Positions 43,147 to 52,016 of a stretch of 64,000 bases of DNA are shown one piece after another. The stretch covers positions 88,890 to 152,889 of the forward strand of contig CAZBOW010000002.1 of NCBI GenBank assembly GCA_964493635.1, given 5' to 3'. This DNA is from OLB6 sp964493635. Lineage in GTDB: Bacteria > Bacteroidota > Ignavibacteria > Kapaibacteriales > Kapaibacteriaceae. Under the pieces are notes generated by a model. That model was given only the letters and a program-made list of their open reading frames with translations. It was not told the origin of the DNA and did not search any database. Numbering within the stretch: the first letter of the stretch is position 1; each line of letters begins with the position of its first letter. Made by a program: the position numbers and the translations under genes.

Positions 43147-45155
43147 ATGAAGCGGATGCTTCTCGGTGTATGCGCTGCACTGCTGACAACAGGCGCTGTA
43201 GCACAGAACTTTCCTCCTCGAATCGACCCCGTGTCGGTTGTTCCCTACCTCACTAACAAGGTTGTGGTTCCGGCCAGCCCGCTGAAGTCGCAGGTACTCT
43301 TCGTTGGTGCTGTATCCGACGTACAAACCACAGCAACGTACGGCAATGCTGCCGGTACAACCAAAGCCAAGCAGTGGCACGACTTTATCGGCTTTACGCC
43401 GGCCTCGGCCAGCGAAGGTGGTCTTGGCTGGGTGTCGGTGAATCACGAGATGATCCAAGCAAACGATAACATTGGCGACGGCGGTGGTATGACCGTCTTC
43501 AAGGTAGAGCGCGCTGCCGACGGCACGCTTAACGTAGTCGATCAGACGCTGGCCGATGGCCGCAAAGGCAAATTCTTCAACGTAGACTTTGCCAACACCG
43601 TAGGTGAAACCGGCATGAACTGCGGTGGCATCACGTCGCCTGTTGATGGACGGATCTGGACTGCTGAAGAGTGGTTCCAGTCCACAAATGCCGACATCTA
43701 CGCTGATGGAGCCGGTTTCCGTGACACCTCCGACTTTGTCATTGGGGAAACAACACCTGCAGGCTTCCCAGGCTTCAATGGCCAGAAGATTAGCCGTGTA
43801 CAGAACGTGAACTACATGGTTGAGATCGATCCGCGCCAAGCCAAGGCCATCCGTAAGCAGTACAACTGGGGCCGTCAGGGTTTTGAGGGTGGCGTTGTGA
43901 TGCCAGACAACAAAACGGTGTACCTAGGCGAGGACGGTGCTACAGGACAGTCGTTGTTCACGAAGTTTGTTGCCGATGTACCTGGTGATTTTACCAAAGG
44001 CAAGACGTANNNNNNNNNNNNNNNNNNNNNNNNNNNNNNNNNNNNNNNNNNNNNNNNNNNNNNNNNNNNNNNNNNNNNNNNNNNNNNNNNNNNNNNNNNN
44101 NNNNNNNNNTGTTCACGAAGTTTGTTGCCGATGTACCTGGTGATTTTACCAAAGGCAAGACGTACCTCTACAAGCAGAACGAAGGCCAGTACACCGGTAC
44201 GTGGGTAGAGGTGGACAACACGAGCCTCGAGACGATGCTCACCATTAATGCCGCTGGCGCCAGCCGTGCGGTAACTGGCTTTAACCGTCTCGAATGGGTT
44301 GCATACAACAAAACTGACGGTAAGGTATACCTTGCTGAAACCGGTCGCGATCTGGTAGGCAAGAACGTTGCAGCTGCCATTGCAAAGGGATTCACCATCC
44401 CGCAACACTTTAAGGATCATGCAGCCAAGCAGGGCGTTGAAATCACGAGCGAGGCATTCTGGGATTACTATGGTCGAGTTCTCGTGTACGATCCAGCCGA
44501 CAACTCCGTTCGCTCCTACATCGAGGGTGGTCCGTTCATCGACTTCAAGGGCGATTTTGCTGCCTACCCTGACAAGCATCTTTCCAATCCGGACGGCCTA
44601 GGCTTCCTGCACGTGAACGGCAAGACCTTCATGATCATCCAGGAAGACCTCAACGGCACGTCAATGGGTCGTGTGCCACAGGGGATCAACGTTACAGCCT
44701 GCGAAATGTGGCTTCTGGATATGGATGCCCAGCCATCAATCGACAACCTGATTCGCTTGGCCATCACACCCATTGGTGCGGAGATCACTGGTGCCTGTGC
44801 TACGCCGGACGGTAAGACGGTCTTCTTCAACTCCCAACACCCAAGCACGTGGAACGAACCACCATACAACAACTCGCTTACAGTGGCGATCTCTGGCTTC
44901 GACCAAATCGTCACGTCGATTGAGGAAGACGAACCAACGGATGGCGACCGCCAAGAAGTCCGCATCTTCCCAAACCCTGTTTCCCGCGAGCTGAAGTTCT
45001 CCAAGGAAATCGACGCTGCGCTGTACGATGCTCAGGGTAACCGTGTGCGGGTGATCCGTGGCTCGCGCTATATGGATGTACGCGAACTCTCCAGCGGAAG
45101 CTACTACCTGATGACCACCGACGGTAAAACACAAAACGTCGTGATTCAGCACTAA
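43147..45155 (+). CDS. PhoX-family (DUF839) secreted phosphatase with T9SS sorting domain; interrupted by an artefactual gap
   Basis: The signal peptide is residues 1-19 (cleavage after AVAQN). The DUF839/PhoX fold is recognised by GLGWVSVNHEMI, SPVDGRIWTAEEWF, EGGVVMPDNKTVYLGED, LSNPDGLGFLHV and ITGACATPDGKTVFF. PhoX enzymes are Ca/Fe phosphatases that release phosphate from organic esters. The C-terminus (IFPNPVSRELKFS ... LSSGSYYLMTTDG) is a T9SS sorting domain. A 100-N run splits the gene, but removing it with one 55-bp flank copy (155 nt) restores one frame of 617 codons. Confidence 0.9.
43955..44009 (+). repeat. 55-bp duplicate flanking gap 1 (left copy)
   Basis: The 55 bases before the N run are identical to 44110-44164 after it. 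This is the signature of two contigs that overlap by one assembly k-mer but were scaffolded with padding instead of merged. Confidence 0.95.
44010..44109. other. Assembly gap of 100 N inside the PhoX gene
   Basis: Exactly 100 undetermined bases. Because both flanks carry the same 55 bp and collapsing them restores the frame, no sequence is probably missing. Confidence 0.97.
44110..44164 (+). repeat. 55-bp duplicate flanking gap 1 (right copy)
   Basis: Exact copy of 43955-44009. The PhoX coding sequence continues from 44165 once one copy is discarded. Confidence 0.95.
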
Positions 45156-45172
45156 CAACTACACCTACACCA

Positions 45173-45218
45173 CGAGGAGGATTGCCCGGTTGTACCGGGT
45201 AATTCTCCTCGGGTGTTT
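45173..45218 (+). terminator. Strong terminator after the PhoX gene
   Basis: A 17-bp stem (45173-45189 with 45195-45211, two G-U pairs) around a 5-nt loop lies 17 nt after the PhoX stop and is followed by a T-rich GGTGTTTC. It separates the phosphatase gene from the peroxidase gene. Confidence 0.8.
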
Positions 45219-45244
45219 CTGTGTTCGATAACGAGGGCCGTTCT

Positions 45245-47170
45245 ATGCATCGACTAGTTTTGATCTCGCTGCTCCTTGCTGTTGGCGCTGTGGTTACAGC
45301 CCTGCGACATGACCACTACACCGAACGCGTGACGGCAGCCCAATCGCTGATTCAACGCACCACTGGCAACACTGCATCGTCCTACGAGCGTTTTGAACGT
45401 ACGCTTGCAACGGGTAATCCAGACTCGATCCGGTTAGCCTTCACCACAGCACGGTTAGCCTACAAGCAGGCGGAAGCCTTTCTTGAGTACACCGATCCGT
45501 TTGCTGTATGGATGACGATCAATGGGGCACCCCTTCCCAAAACTGATCCCAAGTCGACCTTCCTCGACATCATTGATCCTGTGGGTTTTCAGGCCATCGA
45601 GGAGTTGATCTGGGCCGATACACTCGACCGTGATGCTATAACAAAACTTTCCCGTGGCTTGGGTGGTGAGCTGCGTCGACTCTGCACATTTGCCTCATCC
45701 GTTCGTATAACCGACCGGAATCTGATTGAAGCGGCCAGAACCTCCATCATCCGAATTGCCACCCTGAGTATCACGGGCTTCGATACACCCGCATCTGGCA
45801 ATGCTCTTGCCGAAACGGAGCAAGAGTGCATCACGCTGCAATCAATCGTTGACCTCTACGCCCCTGAGCTGGAGGCACGTGATGCCAATCTTCTGCGCAG
45901 AATCACCAATCGCCTTGATCGGATTGCTACCACGTTGCGACCGAACGGAACGCTTGCCGACTTCGACAGCTTCGATCGGCTTGCCTTCATCCGAGACGTC
46001 CTAGATCCTCTCTTCGGTGCTCTGGTTGACGTGCAGGGGGCTCTCGGCATTGAATTTCGCGACGAGGTTTCCCCAGCGCGGTCGACGGTGCAGCCCCGAG
46101 CTCGCCATCTGTTTTCATCCAGCCTATTGGACGCCCACTACTACACCGCAATTCCGCGCTCCATTGAAGGACCCACTCTGATCGAACTGGGCCGAACGCT
46201 GTTCTTTGATCCAGTACTCTCCAGCAATGGTGAGCGTGCCTGTGCTTCCTGTCATCTTCCTGAACGGGGCTTCACAGATGGAGCGACAACCTCGCTCGCA
46301 ATCGGCAAGACCGAACGGATTTCACGGAATGCCATGACGGTTCTCAATGCGGTGTACGCCGACCGTTACTTCTACGATTTGCGGGCAGATCGCTTGGAAG
46401 ATGTCATCGAGCATGTTGTGACCAACGAGCTAGAGTTTCACTCAACCATGGCAACGGTTGCATCCGTATTGAATCAAAGTGCCGAGTACCGACGTCAGTT
46501 TCAGGAAGCTTTTCACCGACCAGCTTCCGCAAGTATTCAACCAACCGATGTTCAGCATGCGATCGCTGCCTACATCGCATCGCTGTCGTCGTTTAACACC
46601 AGCGTCGATCGCTACCTGCGCGGTGAATTGGACGCGCTTCCAACCCACGTGCAACGGGGCTTCAATCTGTTTCACGGGAAGGCTGCCTGCGCTACCTGCC
46701 ATTTTCCTCCGACGTATTCAGGACTCGTGCCACCAATGTTCACGGACTCCGAAAGCGAGATCCTTGGTGTGCCTGCGCGACCTGTTACGGAAAACGGCGT
46801 GTTGGATCCCGATCCTGGCCGGTACGGAAAGCACGTAAAGGAAGTAGCCCCCTTCCACTTGTACTCGTTTAAGACACCCACCGTGCGCAACATTGCGCTA
46901 ACAGCCCCCTACATGCATCACGGAGCCTATAGCACATTGGAGCAGGTCGTGGAGTTCTACAATGTGGGTGGTGGTAAGAACATCGGAATTGATGTAGAGT
47001 ACCAAACTCTACCGTTCGATAACCTACAACTCTCGGAGCAGGAGCAAGCGGATCTGATTGCCTTCATGGAAGCACTAACAGATACCACGCACCTTACGCG
47101 TCGTCCTGAGCGCCTGCCGGCATTTCCTACAGCGGCGTTGAACAGACGGGTTGTCGGAGGCCTATACTAG
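45245..47170 (+). CDS. Imelysin-like domain fused to a di-heme cytochrome c peroxidase (MauG/CcpA type)
   Basis: 641 residues. A signal peptide is at 1-20. Residues about 25-260 are helical and contain DPVGFQAIEELIW, which matches the imelysin/EfeO-like GxHxxE motif with Gln for His. Residues about 300-640 are a bacterial di-heme peroxidase with heme sites CASCH and CATCH and the downstream PYMHHGAYSTLEQVVEFYN segment that carries an axial ligand. It probably reduces H2O2 or oxidises a protein partner in the periplasm, and the N-terminal domain may bind metal. The start at 45245 is chosen because it begins the hydrophobic signal. Confidence 0.88.
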   Translation: MHRLVLISLLLAVGAVVTALRHDHYTERVTAAQSLIQRTTGNTASSYERFERTLATGNPDSIRLAFTTARLAYKQAEAFLEYTDPFAVWMTINGAPLPKTDPKSTFLDIIDPVGFQAIEELIWADTLDRDAITKLSRGLGGELRRLCTFASSVRITDRNLIEAARTSIIRIATLSITGFDTPASGNALAETEQECITLQSIVDLYAPELEARDANLLRRITNRLDRIATTLRPNGTLADFDSFDRLAFIRDVLDPLFGALVDVQGALGIEFRDEVSPARSTVQPRARHLFSSSLLDAHYYTAIPRSIEGPTLIELGRTLFFDPVLSSNGERACASCHLPERGFTDGATTSLAIGKTERISRNAMTVLNAVYADRYFYDLRADRLEDVIEHVVTNELEFHSTMATVASVLNQSAEYRRQFQEAFHRPASASIQPTDVQHAIAAYIASLSSFNTSVDRYLRGELDALPTHVQRGFNLFHGKAACATCHFPPTYSGLVPPMFTDSESEILGVPARPVTENGVLDPDPGRYGKHVKEVAPFHLYSFKTPTVRNIALTAPYMHHGAYSTLEQVVEFYNVGGGKNIGIDVEYQTLPFDNLQLSEQEQADLIAFMEALTDTTHLTRRPERLPAFPTAALNRRVVGGLY

Positions 47171-47205
47171 AACGTACCACAGACGATTCGCCTACCACGC
47201 GATCC

Positions 47206-47257
47206 CGGGGAGATGGTTCAGAGGCTGGTGCCTCTCCCGTCTCCCCGTTTTTGTTTT
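47206..47257 (+). terminator. Rho-independent terminator after the peroxidase gene
   Basis: CGGGGAGA (47206-47213) pairs with TCTCCCCG (47240-47247); GAGGC/GCCTC pairs inside with a 4-nt loop. TTTTTGTTTT follows directly. This is a well-formed terminator. Confidence 0.85.
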
Positions 47258-47284
47258 GGTGGAAGACCCCCCTACGTTTGTGCT

Positions 47285-48481
47285 ATGAGAATCCTACGAT
47301 ACAGCGTTGTTGCCCTACTGACTGTGAGCTTCGGTGTGGGCTTCGGTGTGGGCTTTGGTGTGGTTGACAGTTACGCTGCTGATACCGTGCGCGTGTGTGC
47401 CTACAACGTGCTCCGCTATACGGCCGACAACGAGGATGGCCGCATCCCACAGTACCGGACAATCATGGAGCAGATTCGTCCGGATCTACTCATGTGCGTC
47501 GAAGTGGCCGATGGAACGATGGGACCGCGGTTCGTGGCGGACGTCCTCACGTGGGGGCAGTATGCTTCAACGCCCTACATTGATGGGCCCGATATGAACG
47601 CTCAGGCCTATTACGATCAGCGGCAATTCACGTTTGTGAGCCAGCGACGGATTCGTACCTCCCTGCGCGACATTGCCGAGTTTGTCTTCGTTACCAAGCC
47701 CGCGTCGGGGTTGCTTGCCGATACCGTGGTGCTGTATGCCTTGCACTTGAAGGCCTCCGACAGTCAAAGTGATGCCGCTCAGCGAGCATCCGAAGTACGC
47801 GCCATGATGCAGTCGATGACAACGGCAAAGTATGTGGTGGTTGGGGGAGATCTCAACATTTATGCTCCAACGGAGCAAGCCTATCAGCAGTTGGTTGGCT
47901 CGCAGGCCACACCGCGGCGATTTATTGATCCCTTGGGTACTGTGTGGCAACGCAACGTCTCAGCATTTGCTGGGATGTATACGCAGTGTACCCGTGCAAC
48001 GAACATTGCCGGCTGCGGTGGCGGTGTCACCGGTGGCATCGACGATCGGTTCGACTATCTGTTCGTGAGCCAGGAACTTGAGCCGCGTACGCTGATGAAC
48101 ACGTACACGGCGTTTGGAAACGATGGTGTAGCTCGGCTGAACAAGGCGATCAACAATCCACCGAATCAGATTGTGTCGGCCGACGTTGCCGATGCCCTTC
48201 TCTGTGCCTCGGATCACCTGCCGGTGTACGTTGATGTGATCCTCGGTGATCTGCCTGCCTCGGTTCCTCTACGAACGACGGCTCGGCTTACGATGGAGTC
48301 CGACACTGCCATCCTTACTGGATGTACGCCTGGGCAGATGATCACGGTCCATGATCTGGTGGGGCGCGAGGTATATGCACGGCCAGCGCACGACACCACG
48401 GTGCGGTTAGATCTGAGTTCCCTTAAGAAGGGGCTCTACCTGATCACGCATGCGGGATTGTCGCAGCGCGTGGTGCTGTAA
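47285..48481 (+). CDS. Secreted endonuclease/exonuclease/phosphatase-family protein with T9SS sorting domain
   Basis: 398 residues. The signal peptide has an unusual core, SFGVGFGVGFGVV, made by a 12-bp tandem repeat. The EEP fold is shown by VCAYNVLRY, LMCVEVADG (metal Glu), VVGGDLNIYAP (Asp/Asn) and the C-terminal ASDHLPVYVDV (Asp-His). These residues suit a DNase I-like nuclease or phosphodiesterase acting outside the cell. The C-terminal 75 residues (TGCTPGQMITVHDLVGREV ... LKKGLYLITHAGL) are a T9SS sorting domain. It converges on the deoxyhypusine synthase-like gene with 12 bp between stops. Confidence 0.9.
   Translation: MRILRYSVVALLTVSFGVGFGVGFGVVDSYAADTVRVCAYNVLRYTADNEDGRIPQYRTIMEQIRPDLLMCVEVADGTMGPRFVADVLTWGQYASTPYIDGPDMNAQAYYDQRQFTFVSQRRIRTSLRDIAEFVFVTKPASGLLADTVVLYALHLKASDSQSDAAQRASEVRAMMQSMTTAKYVVVGGDLNIYAPTEQAYQQLVGSQATPRRFIDPLGTVWQRNVSAFAGMYTQCTRATNIAGCGGGVTGGIDDRFDYLFVSQELEPRTLMNTYTAFGNDGVARLNKAINNPPNQIVSADVADALLCASDHLPVYVDVILGDLPASVPLRTTARLTMESDTAILTGCTPGQMITVHDLVGREVYARPAHDTTVRLDLSSLKKGLYLITHAGLSQRVVL
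47329..47364 (+). repeat. 12-bp tandem repeat (3 units) in a signal-peptide coding region
   Basis: CTTCGGTGTGGG is repeated at 47329-47340 and 47341-47352; a third unit at 47353-47364 differs at two bases. Each unit adds Phe-Gly-Val-Gly to the hydrophobic core, so slippage would change signal length without changing frame. Confidence 0.9.
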
Positions 48482-48493
48482 GCCGTCAGCCTG

Positions 48494-49486
48494 TTACCAG
48501 CGGAGAATCCACGCAAAAATCAACGGCGCTACGATCGTGGCATCGCTCTCCACGATGAACTTCGGTGTGGAGATGTCCAGTTTCCCCCACGTGATTTTCT
48601 CGTTTGGCACCGCGCCGGAGTAGGAACCATACGAGGTGGTCGAGTCGGAGATCTGACAGAAGTAGCTCCAGAACGGCACGTCGTGCCACTCCAGATCCTG
48701 ATACATCATGGGCACGACACAGATGGGGAAGTCACCGGCAATGCCGCCACCAATCTGGAAGAAGCCAACGCCCTTGCCTTCGGAGTTGGTGCGATACCAA
48801 TCGGTGAGCCACACCATGTAGTCGATGCCACTCTTCATCGTGGTGGATTCTAACTCACCTTTGATGACATAGCTGGCAAAGATGTTGCCCATGGTAGAAT
48901 CCTCCCAGCCTGGGCAGACAATGGGAAGGTTTCTCTCGGCAGCGGCCAGCATCCAAGAGTTTTTGGGGTCGATCTGGTAGTACTGCTCAAGATCACCGGC
49001 CAGCAGCATCTTGTACATGAACTCGTGCGGGAAGAATCGTTCACCACGCTCCTGAGCCCCCTTCCACTGCTTGACAATCTGTGCCTGAATACGGCGGAAT
49101 GCTTCTTCCTCCGGAATGCAGGTATCGGTCACGCGGTTGAAGCCGTTCTCAAGGAGTTCCCACTCATCCTGAGGCGACAGGTCGCGGTAGTTGGGCACGC
49201 GCTTGTAGTGGTCGTGCGCTACCAGGTTCATGATATCCTCTTCCAGGTTCGCACCGGTGCAGGAGATGATATCGACCTTTCCCTGCCGGATCATCTCGGC
49301 CAGCGAGATGCCGAGTTCGGCCGTGCTCATCGCACCCGCCAGGGTAACCATCATCTTGCCACCTTCGGCAAGGTGCGTTTCGTACCCCTTGGCGGCATCC
49401 ATCAAGGCCGCAGCGTTGAAGTGACGGTAGTGATGCTCGATGAACTGCGAAACCGGTCCGCGGGAGGTATTGGGTGATGTGCTCAT
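48494..49486 (-). CDS. Deoxyhypusine synthase-like protein
   Basis: 330 residues. The family motifs are TLAGAMSTAELG, ISCTGANLEED (NAD/spermidine site), GGGIAGDFP and SGAVPNEKITWGKL, which carries the catalytic Lys region. In eukaryotes and archaea this enzyme transfers aminobutyl from spermidine to eIF5A. Bacteria lack eIF5A, and bacterial members may make homospermidine or modify other targets. Its ATG overlaps the stop of acr3 by 4 bp (49483-49486), placing it in an arsenic operon. A TATCTTTG box 5 nt upstream could also give it its own transcript. Confidence 0.9.
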   Translation of the reverse strand: MSTSPNTSRGPVSQFIEHHYRHFNAAALMDAAKGYETHLAEGGKMMVTLAGAMSTAELGISLAEMIRQGKVDIISCTGANLEEDIMNLVAHDHYKRVPNYRDLSPQDEWELLENGFNRVTDTCIPEEEAFRRIQAQIVKQWKGAQERGERFFPHEFMYKMLLAGDLEQYYQIDPKNSWMLAAAERNLPIVCPGWEDSTMGNIFASYVIKGELESTTMKSGIDYMVWLTDWYRTNSEGKGVGFFQIGGGIAGDFPICVVPMMYQDLEWHDVPFWSYFCQISDSTTSYGSYSGAVPNEKITWGKLDISTPKFIVESDATIVAPLIFAWILRW

Positions 49487-50487
49487 GAGCGCAAAGATAC
49501 CCAGCGTACTAAAAGCAACATCACGGGGACCTCGATCAAGGGACCGATGACGGCGGCAAAGGCTTGGCCCGAGGCAAACCCGAAGGACGTGATCGCCACG
49601 GCGATGGCTAGCTCGAAGTTGTTGCTGGCAGCGGTGAACGCAAGGGTAATGCTTCGCTGATGATCCACACGGGCCTTCCGCGACAACCACAGGCTAAGGG
49701 CAAACATCGTAACGAAGTAGATGAATAGTGGAAGCGCTACCCGCACCACATCAAGGGGGAGCCGCACAATAGCATCACCCTTGGTGCTGAACATCACGAC
49801 GATCGTAAACAACAACGCTGCCGGTGTGAGATAGCTCAGACGAGGTAGAAACACCTCCGTATACCACTCGTCTCCCCGCAAACCACGAACAACGGTACTG
49901 AGGATTATGCCGATACACAGTGGAACCCCAAGGTACAGCATCACGCTGACGGCAATTTCTGTGATATCCACACTCAGGTGAGCGCTTTCGAGTCCAACGA
50001 GGGGTGCCAGAAATTCGAGAAAGAACCATGCGTAGGCCGAGTACATCACCACTTGAAACAAGCTGTTAAAGGCAACAAGGCCAGCAGCATATTCTCGATT
50101 GCCACAGGCCATGTCGTTCCACACAATCACCATCGCAATGCATCGTGCCAGGCCGATCAGAATCAACCCTTGCAGATACTCGGGCTTGTCGGGCAGGAAG
50201 ACCGCTGCCAGTACAAACATCAGCGTAGGGCCGATCAGCCAGTTCTGGACCAGCGACAGACTCAACACGCGCACATCGCGTACCACCGGACCCAGCTGGT
50301 TATAGCGAACCTTTGCTAGTGGCGCAATCATCATGATCACTAAGCCCAGCGCAATGGGCCAGTTTGTGGCACCGGTACTCATCGAAGCTATGGCCGATGG
50401 AATGCCTGGTAACAGCCACCCAAGGGCCACACCAATGACCATGGCCAGACCGATCCACAATGTCAGATAGCGATCAATCAGGCTCAT
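49483..50487 (-). CDS. acr3: Arsenite efflux permease, ACR3 family
   Basis: 334 residues with about ten membrane helices. The ACR3/BASS-type signature GLARCIAMVIVWNDMACGN contains the Cys used for arsenite transfer, and AFTAASNNFELAIAVAI is the second conserved segment. It exports arsenite (or antimonite) using the proton motive force. The start MSLIDRYLTLWIGL at 50487 overlaps the arsC stop by 4 bp; a longer N-terminus would be non-hydrophobic. Confidence 0.95.
   Translation of the reverse strand: MSLIDRYLTLWIGLAMVIGVALGWLLPGIPSAIASMSTGATNWPIALGLVIMMIAPLAKVRYNQLGPVVRDVRVLSLSLVQNWLIGPTLMFVLAAVFLPDKPEYLQGLILIGLARCIAMVIVWNDMACGNREYAAGLVAFNSLFQVVMYSAYAWFFLEFLAPLVGLESAHLSVDITEIAVSVMLYLGVPLCIGIILSTVVRGLRGDEWYTEVFLPRLSYLTPAALLFTIVVMFSTKGDAIVRLPLDVVRVALPLFIYFVTMFALSLWLSRKARVDHQRSITLAFTAASNNFELAIAVAITSFGFASGQAFAAVIGPLIEVPVMLLLVRWVSLRS
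49492..49499 (-). promoter_or_regulatory. TATCTTTG box 5 nt before the deoxyhypusine synthase-like gene
   Basis: Minus-strand TATCTTTG fits TAnnTTTG exactly, lies inside the end of acr3 and is 5 nt from the ATG. A TTG lies 16 nt upstream. It could be an internal promoter that separates this gene from arsenic control. Confidence 0.35.
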
Positions 50488-50915
50488 GATCGCTCCGCGG
50501 GCAACAAGCTCTGCGGCAGCTGCTCTACCCACACGCGGATCTCGTCGCGCACGGTCCGATAGATCTGGAGCACGTCTTCATCGGTGGGGTCCTGGCCGGC
50601 GGCGTAGGGGTCGGGAAAGCTGTGATGGATCGCAGTGGGGATGCCGGGTACGTGCGGACACGCCTCGTGAGCACTGTCGCATACCGTAGCCAGAACGTCG
50701 ATCTGTGTGATGTCGAGATCATCGATTGCCTTCGATAAGTGACCGGCTAGGCTGATCCCAACTTCGGCCATCACGGTAGCGGTGATTGGATTCATCCCCT
50801 GCGGATGGGTACCGGCCGAGAGGGCCTGGTAGGGGGCTGGCCACAAGGCCCGAGCCCATGCCTCGGCCATCTGCGACCGACACGAGTTGCCGGTACAAAG
50901 AAACAGGATCGTCAT
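50484..50915 (-). CDS. arsC: Arsenate reductase, low-molecular-weight phosphatase (thioredoxin-coupled) type
   Basis: The enzyme reduces arsenate to arsenite. The P-loop CTGNSCRSQ (Cys7, Arg13) is at the N-terminus. The redox cysteines follow in VCDSAHEACP (about residues 79 and 86), and SFPDP supplies the catalytic Asp. 143 residues is normal. It is the first gene of arsC-acr3-deoxyhypusine synthase-like, joined by ATGA overlaps. No arsR regulator is seen within the window next to it. Confidence 0.94.
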   Translation of the reverse strand: MTILFLCTGNSCRSQMAEAWARALWPAPYQALSAGTHPQGMNPITATVMAEVGISLAGHLSKAIDDLDITQIDVLATVCDSAHEACPHVPGIPTAIHHSFPDPYAAGQDPTDEDVLQIYRTVRDEIRVWVEQLPQSLLPAERS

Positions 50916-50947
50916 CGTGAGGTGCCTCTTGGCTACATTGCAACGTC

Positions 50948-51997
50948 ATGGATCGACCAAGTGTAAATATCGTCCTTCCCCTCGTGATTCTCAGCACCGT
51001 GGCCGTCGGCACGGTGTTAACTGTTCTTCATAGCATTCTGGTGCCCCTGATCTTGGCAGGGTTTCTGTCGATCATCTTCAAGCCCCTTGTAGCGTTTGTG
51101 CGCCGACTTGGTGCACCAACGTGGGTTGGGTTGCTCGGAGTGCTGATCGTGACCGGAGGCGCGATCTACGCAACCAGCGTGATCGTCTCCTGGGGAGTGG
51201 CCTCGGCTGTTGAAAAGGCACCGGAGTACAGCGATCGCGTGATGCGGATGATTGGTCGCGCAGAGTCCCTGATTGCACAGTACGGCGGCTCGGTTGATGC
51301 TACGCTCTTGGAGCGCCTACAGGAAGTTGTCAGTGCCGAGAAAGCCGTTGCACTGGCGGGGTCGTGGGTGGGATCGGCCTTGACGGTGCTCACCGATGGA
51401 ACTCTCGTGCTGCTGTTTCTGATCTTTATGGTCCTGGGCGGCGACACGTTTTCCCGCAAGCTGCAAGCGGCGTTTCACGGATCAGCTGTGAATGCACTGC
51501 GCATCTACGAAACGCTGAATATGAAGGTGTTGCGCTACCTGCGCCTCAAGACCATCATCAATCTGTTCACTGGTCTGGTCGTGTACGGTGTTCTTGAGGC
51601 CTTTGGGGTGGACTTTGCCCCTGTGATGGGCTTACTGGCCTTCCTGTTCAACTACATCCCCAACATTGGCTCGTTCATCATGACGGCTCTTCCCGGAGTG
51701 ATTGCTGCCATTCAGTTCGAGAACGTTGGCTATGCGCTGATCATCGTTGCAGTGTTGATCGTGGTGCAAAACCTGATCGGCAACATCTTGGAGCCAAAGC
51801 TGATGGGATCCAGTCTTGACTTGAGTCCTGTTGTGGTACTCTTTGCCCTGGTGTTCTGGGGATGGATGTGGGGAATCGTGGGCATGATCCTCTCCGTCCC
51901 GATCATGGCCGTCATCAAAACCCTGATGGAGCAGTTCCCAACCACCCAGCCCCTTGCCATCTTGATGGGAAGCTCAATACCCAAAGAGTTCCGCTAA
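50948..51997 (+). CDS. AI-2E family transporter (PerM/TqsA-like)
   Basis: 349 residues with eight predicted membrane helices in the AI-2E pattern. Diagnostic parts are ILVPLILAGFLSIIFKPLV near the N-terminus, FGVDFAPVMGLLAFLFNYIPNIGSF and the C-terminal WGWMWGIVGMILSVPIMAV. Members export small molecules, or act as Na+(Li+)/H+ antiporters; the substrate here is unknown. It diverges from arsC with only 32 bp between the starts. Confidence 0.92.
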   Translation: MDRPSVNIVLPLVILSTVAVGTVLTVLHSILVPLILAGFLSIIFKPLVAFVRRLGAPTWVGLLGVLIVTGGAIYATSVIVSWGVASAVEKAPEYSDRVMRMIGRAESLIAQYGGSVDATLLERLQEVVSAEKAVALAGSWVGSALTVLTDGTLVLLFLIFMVLGGDTFSRKLQAAFHGSAVNALRIYETLNMKVLRYLRLKTIINLFTGLVVYGVLEAFGVDFAPVMGLLAFLFNYIPNIGSFIMTALPGVIAAIQFENVGYALIIVAVLIVVQNLIGNILEPKLMGSSLDLSPVVVLFALVFWGWMWGIVGMILSVPIMAVIKTLMEQFPTTQPLAILMGSSIPKEFR

Positions 51998-52005
51998 CGG
52001 GACCG

Positions 52006-52013
52006 TATCTTCG
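52006..52013 (+). promoter_or_regulatory. TATCTTCG box 3 nt before the FtsE-like gene
   Basis: It occupies the 19-bp gap after the AI-2E gene, 3 nt before the ATG. No Shine-Dalgarno sequence is present. It has the same form as the boxes at 3270 and 21600. Confidence 0.4.
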
Positions 52014-52016
52014 CAC

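Noticed and set aside
43955..44164. Two 55-bp direct repeats around the N run read as a target-site duplication of a mobile element
   Set aside because: Length 55, exactly 100 N, an identical case at 54.2 kb, and frame restoration on collapse all indicate assembly overlap.
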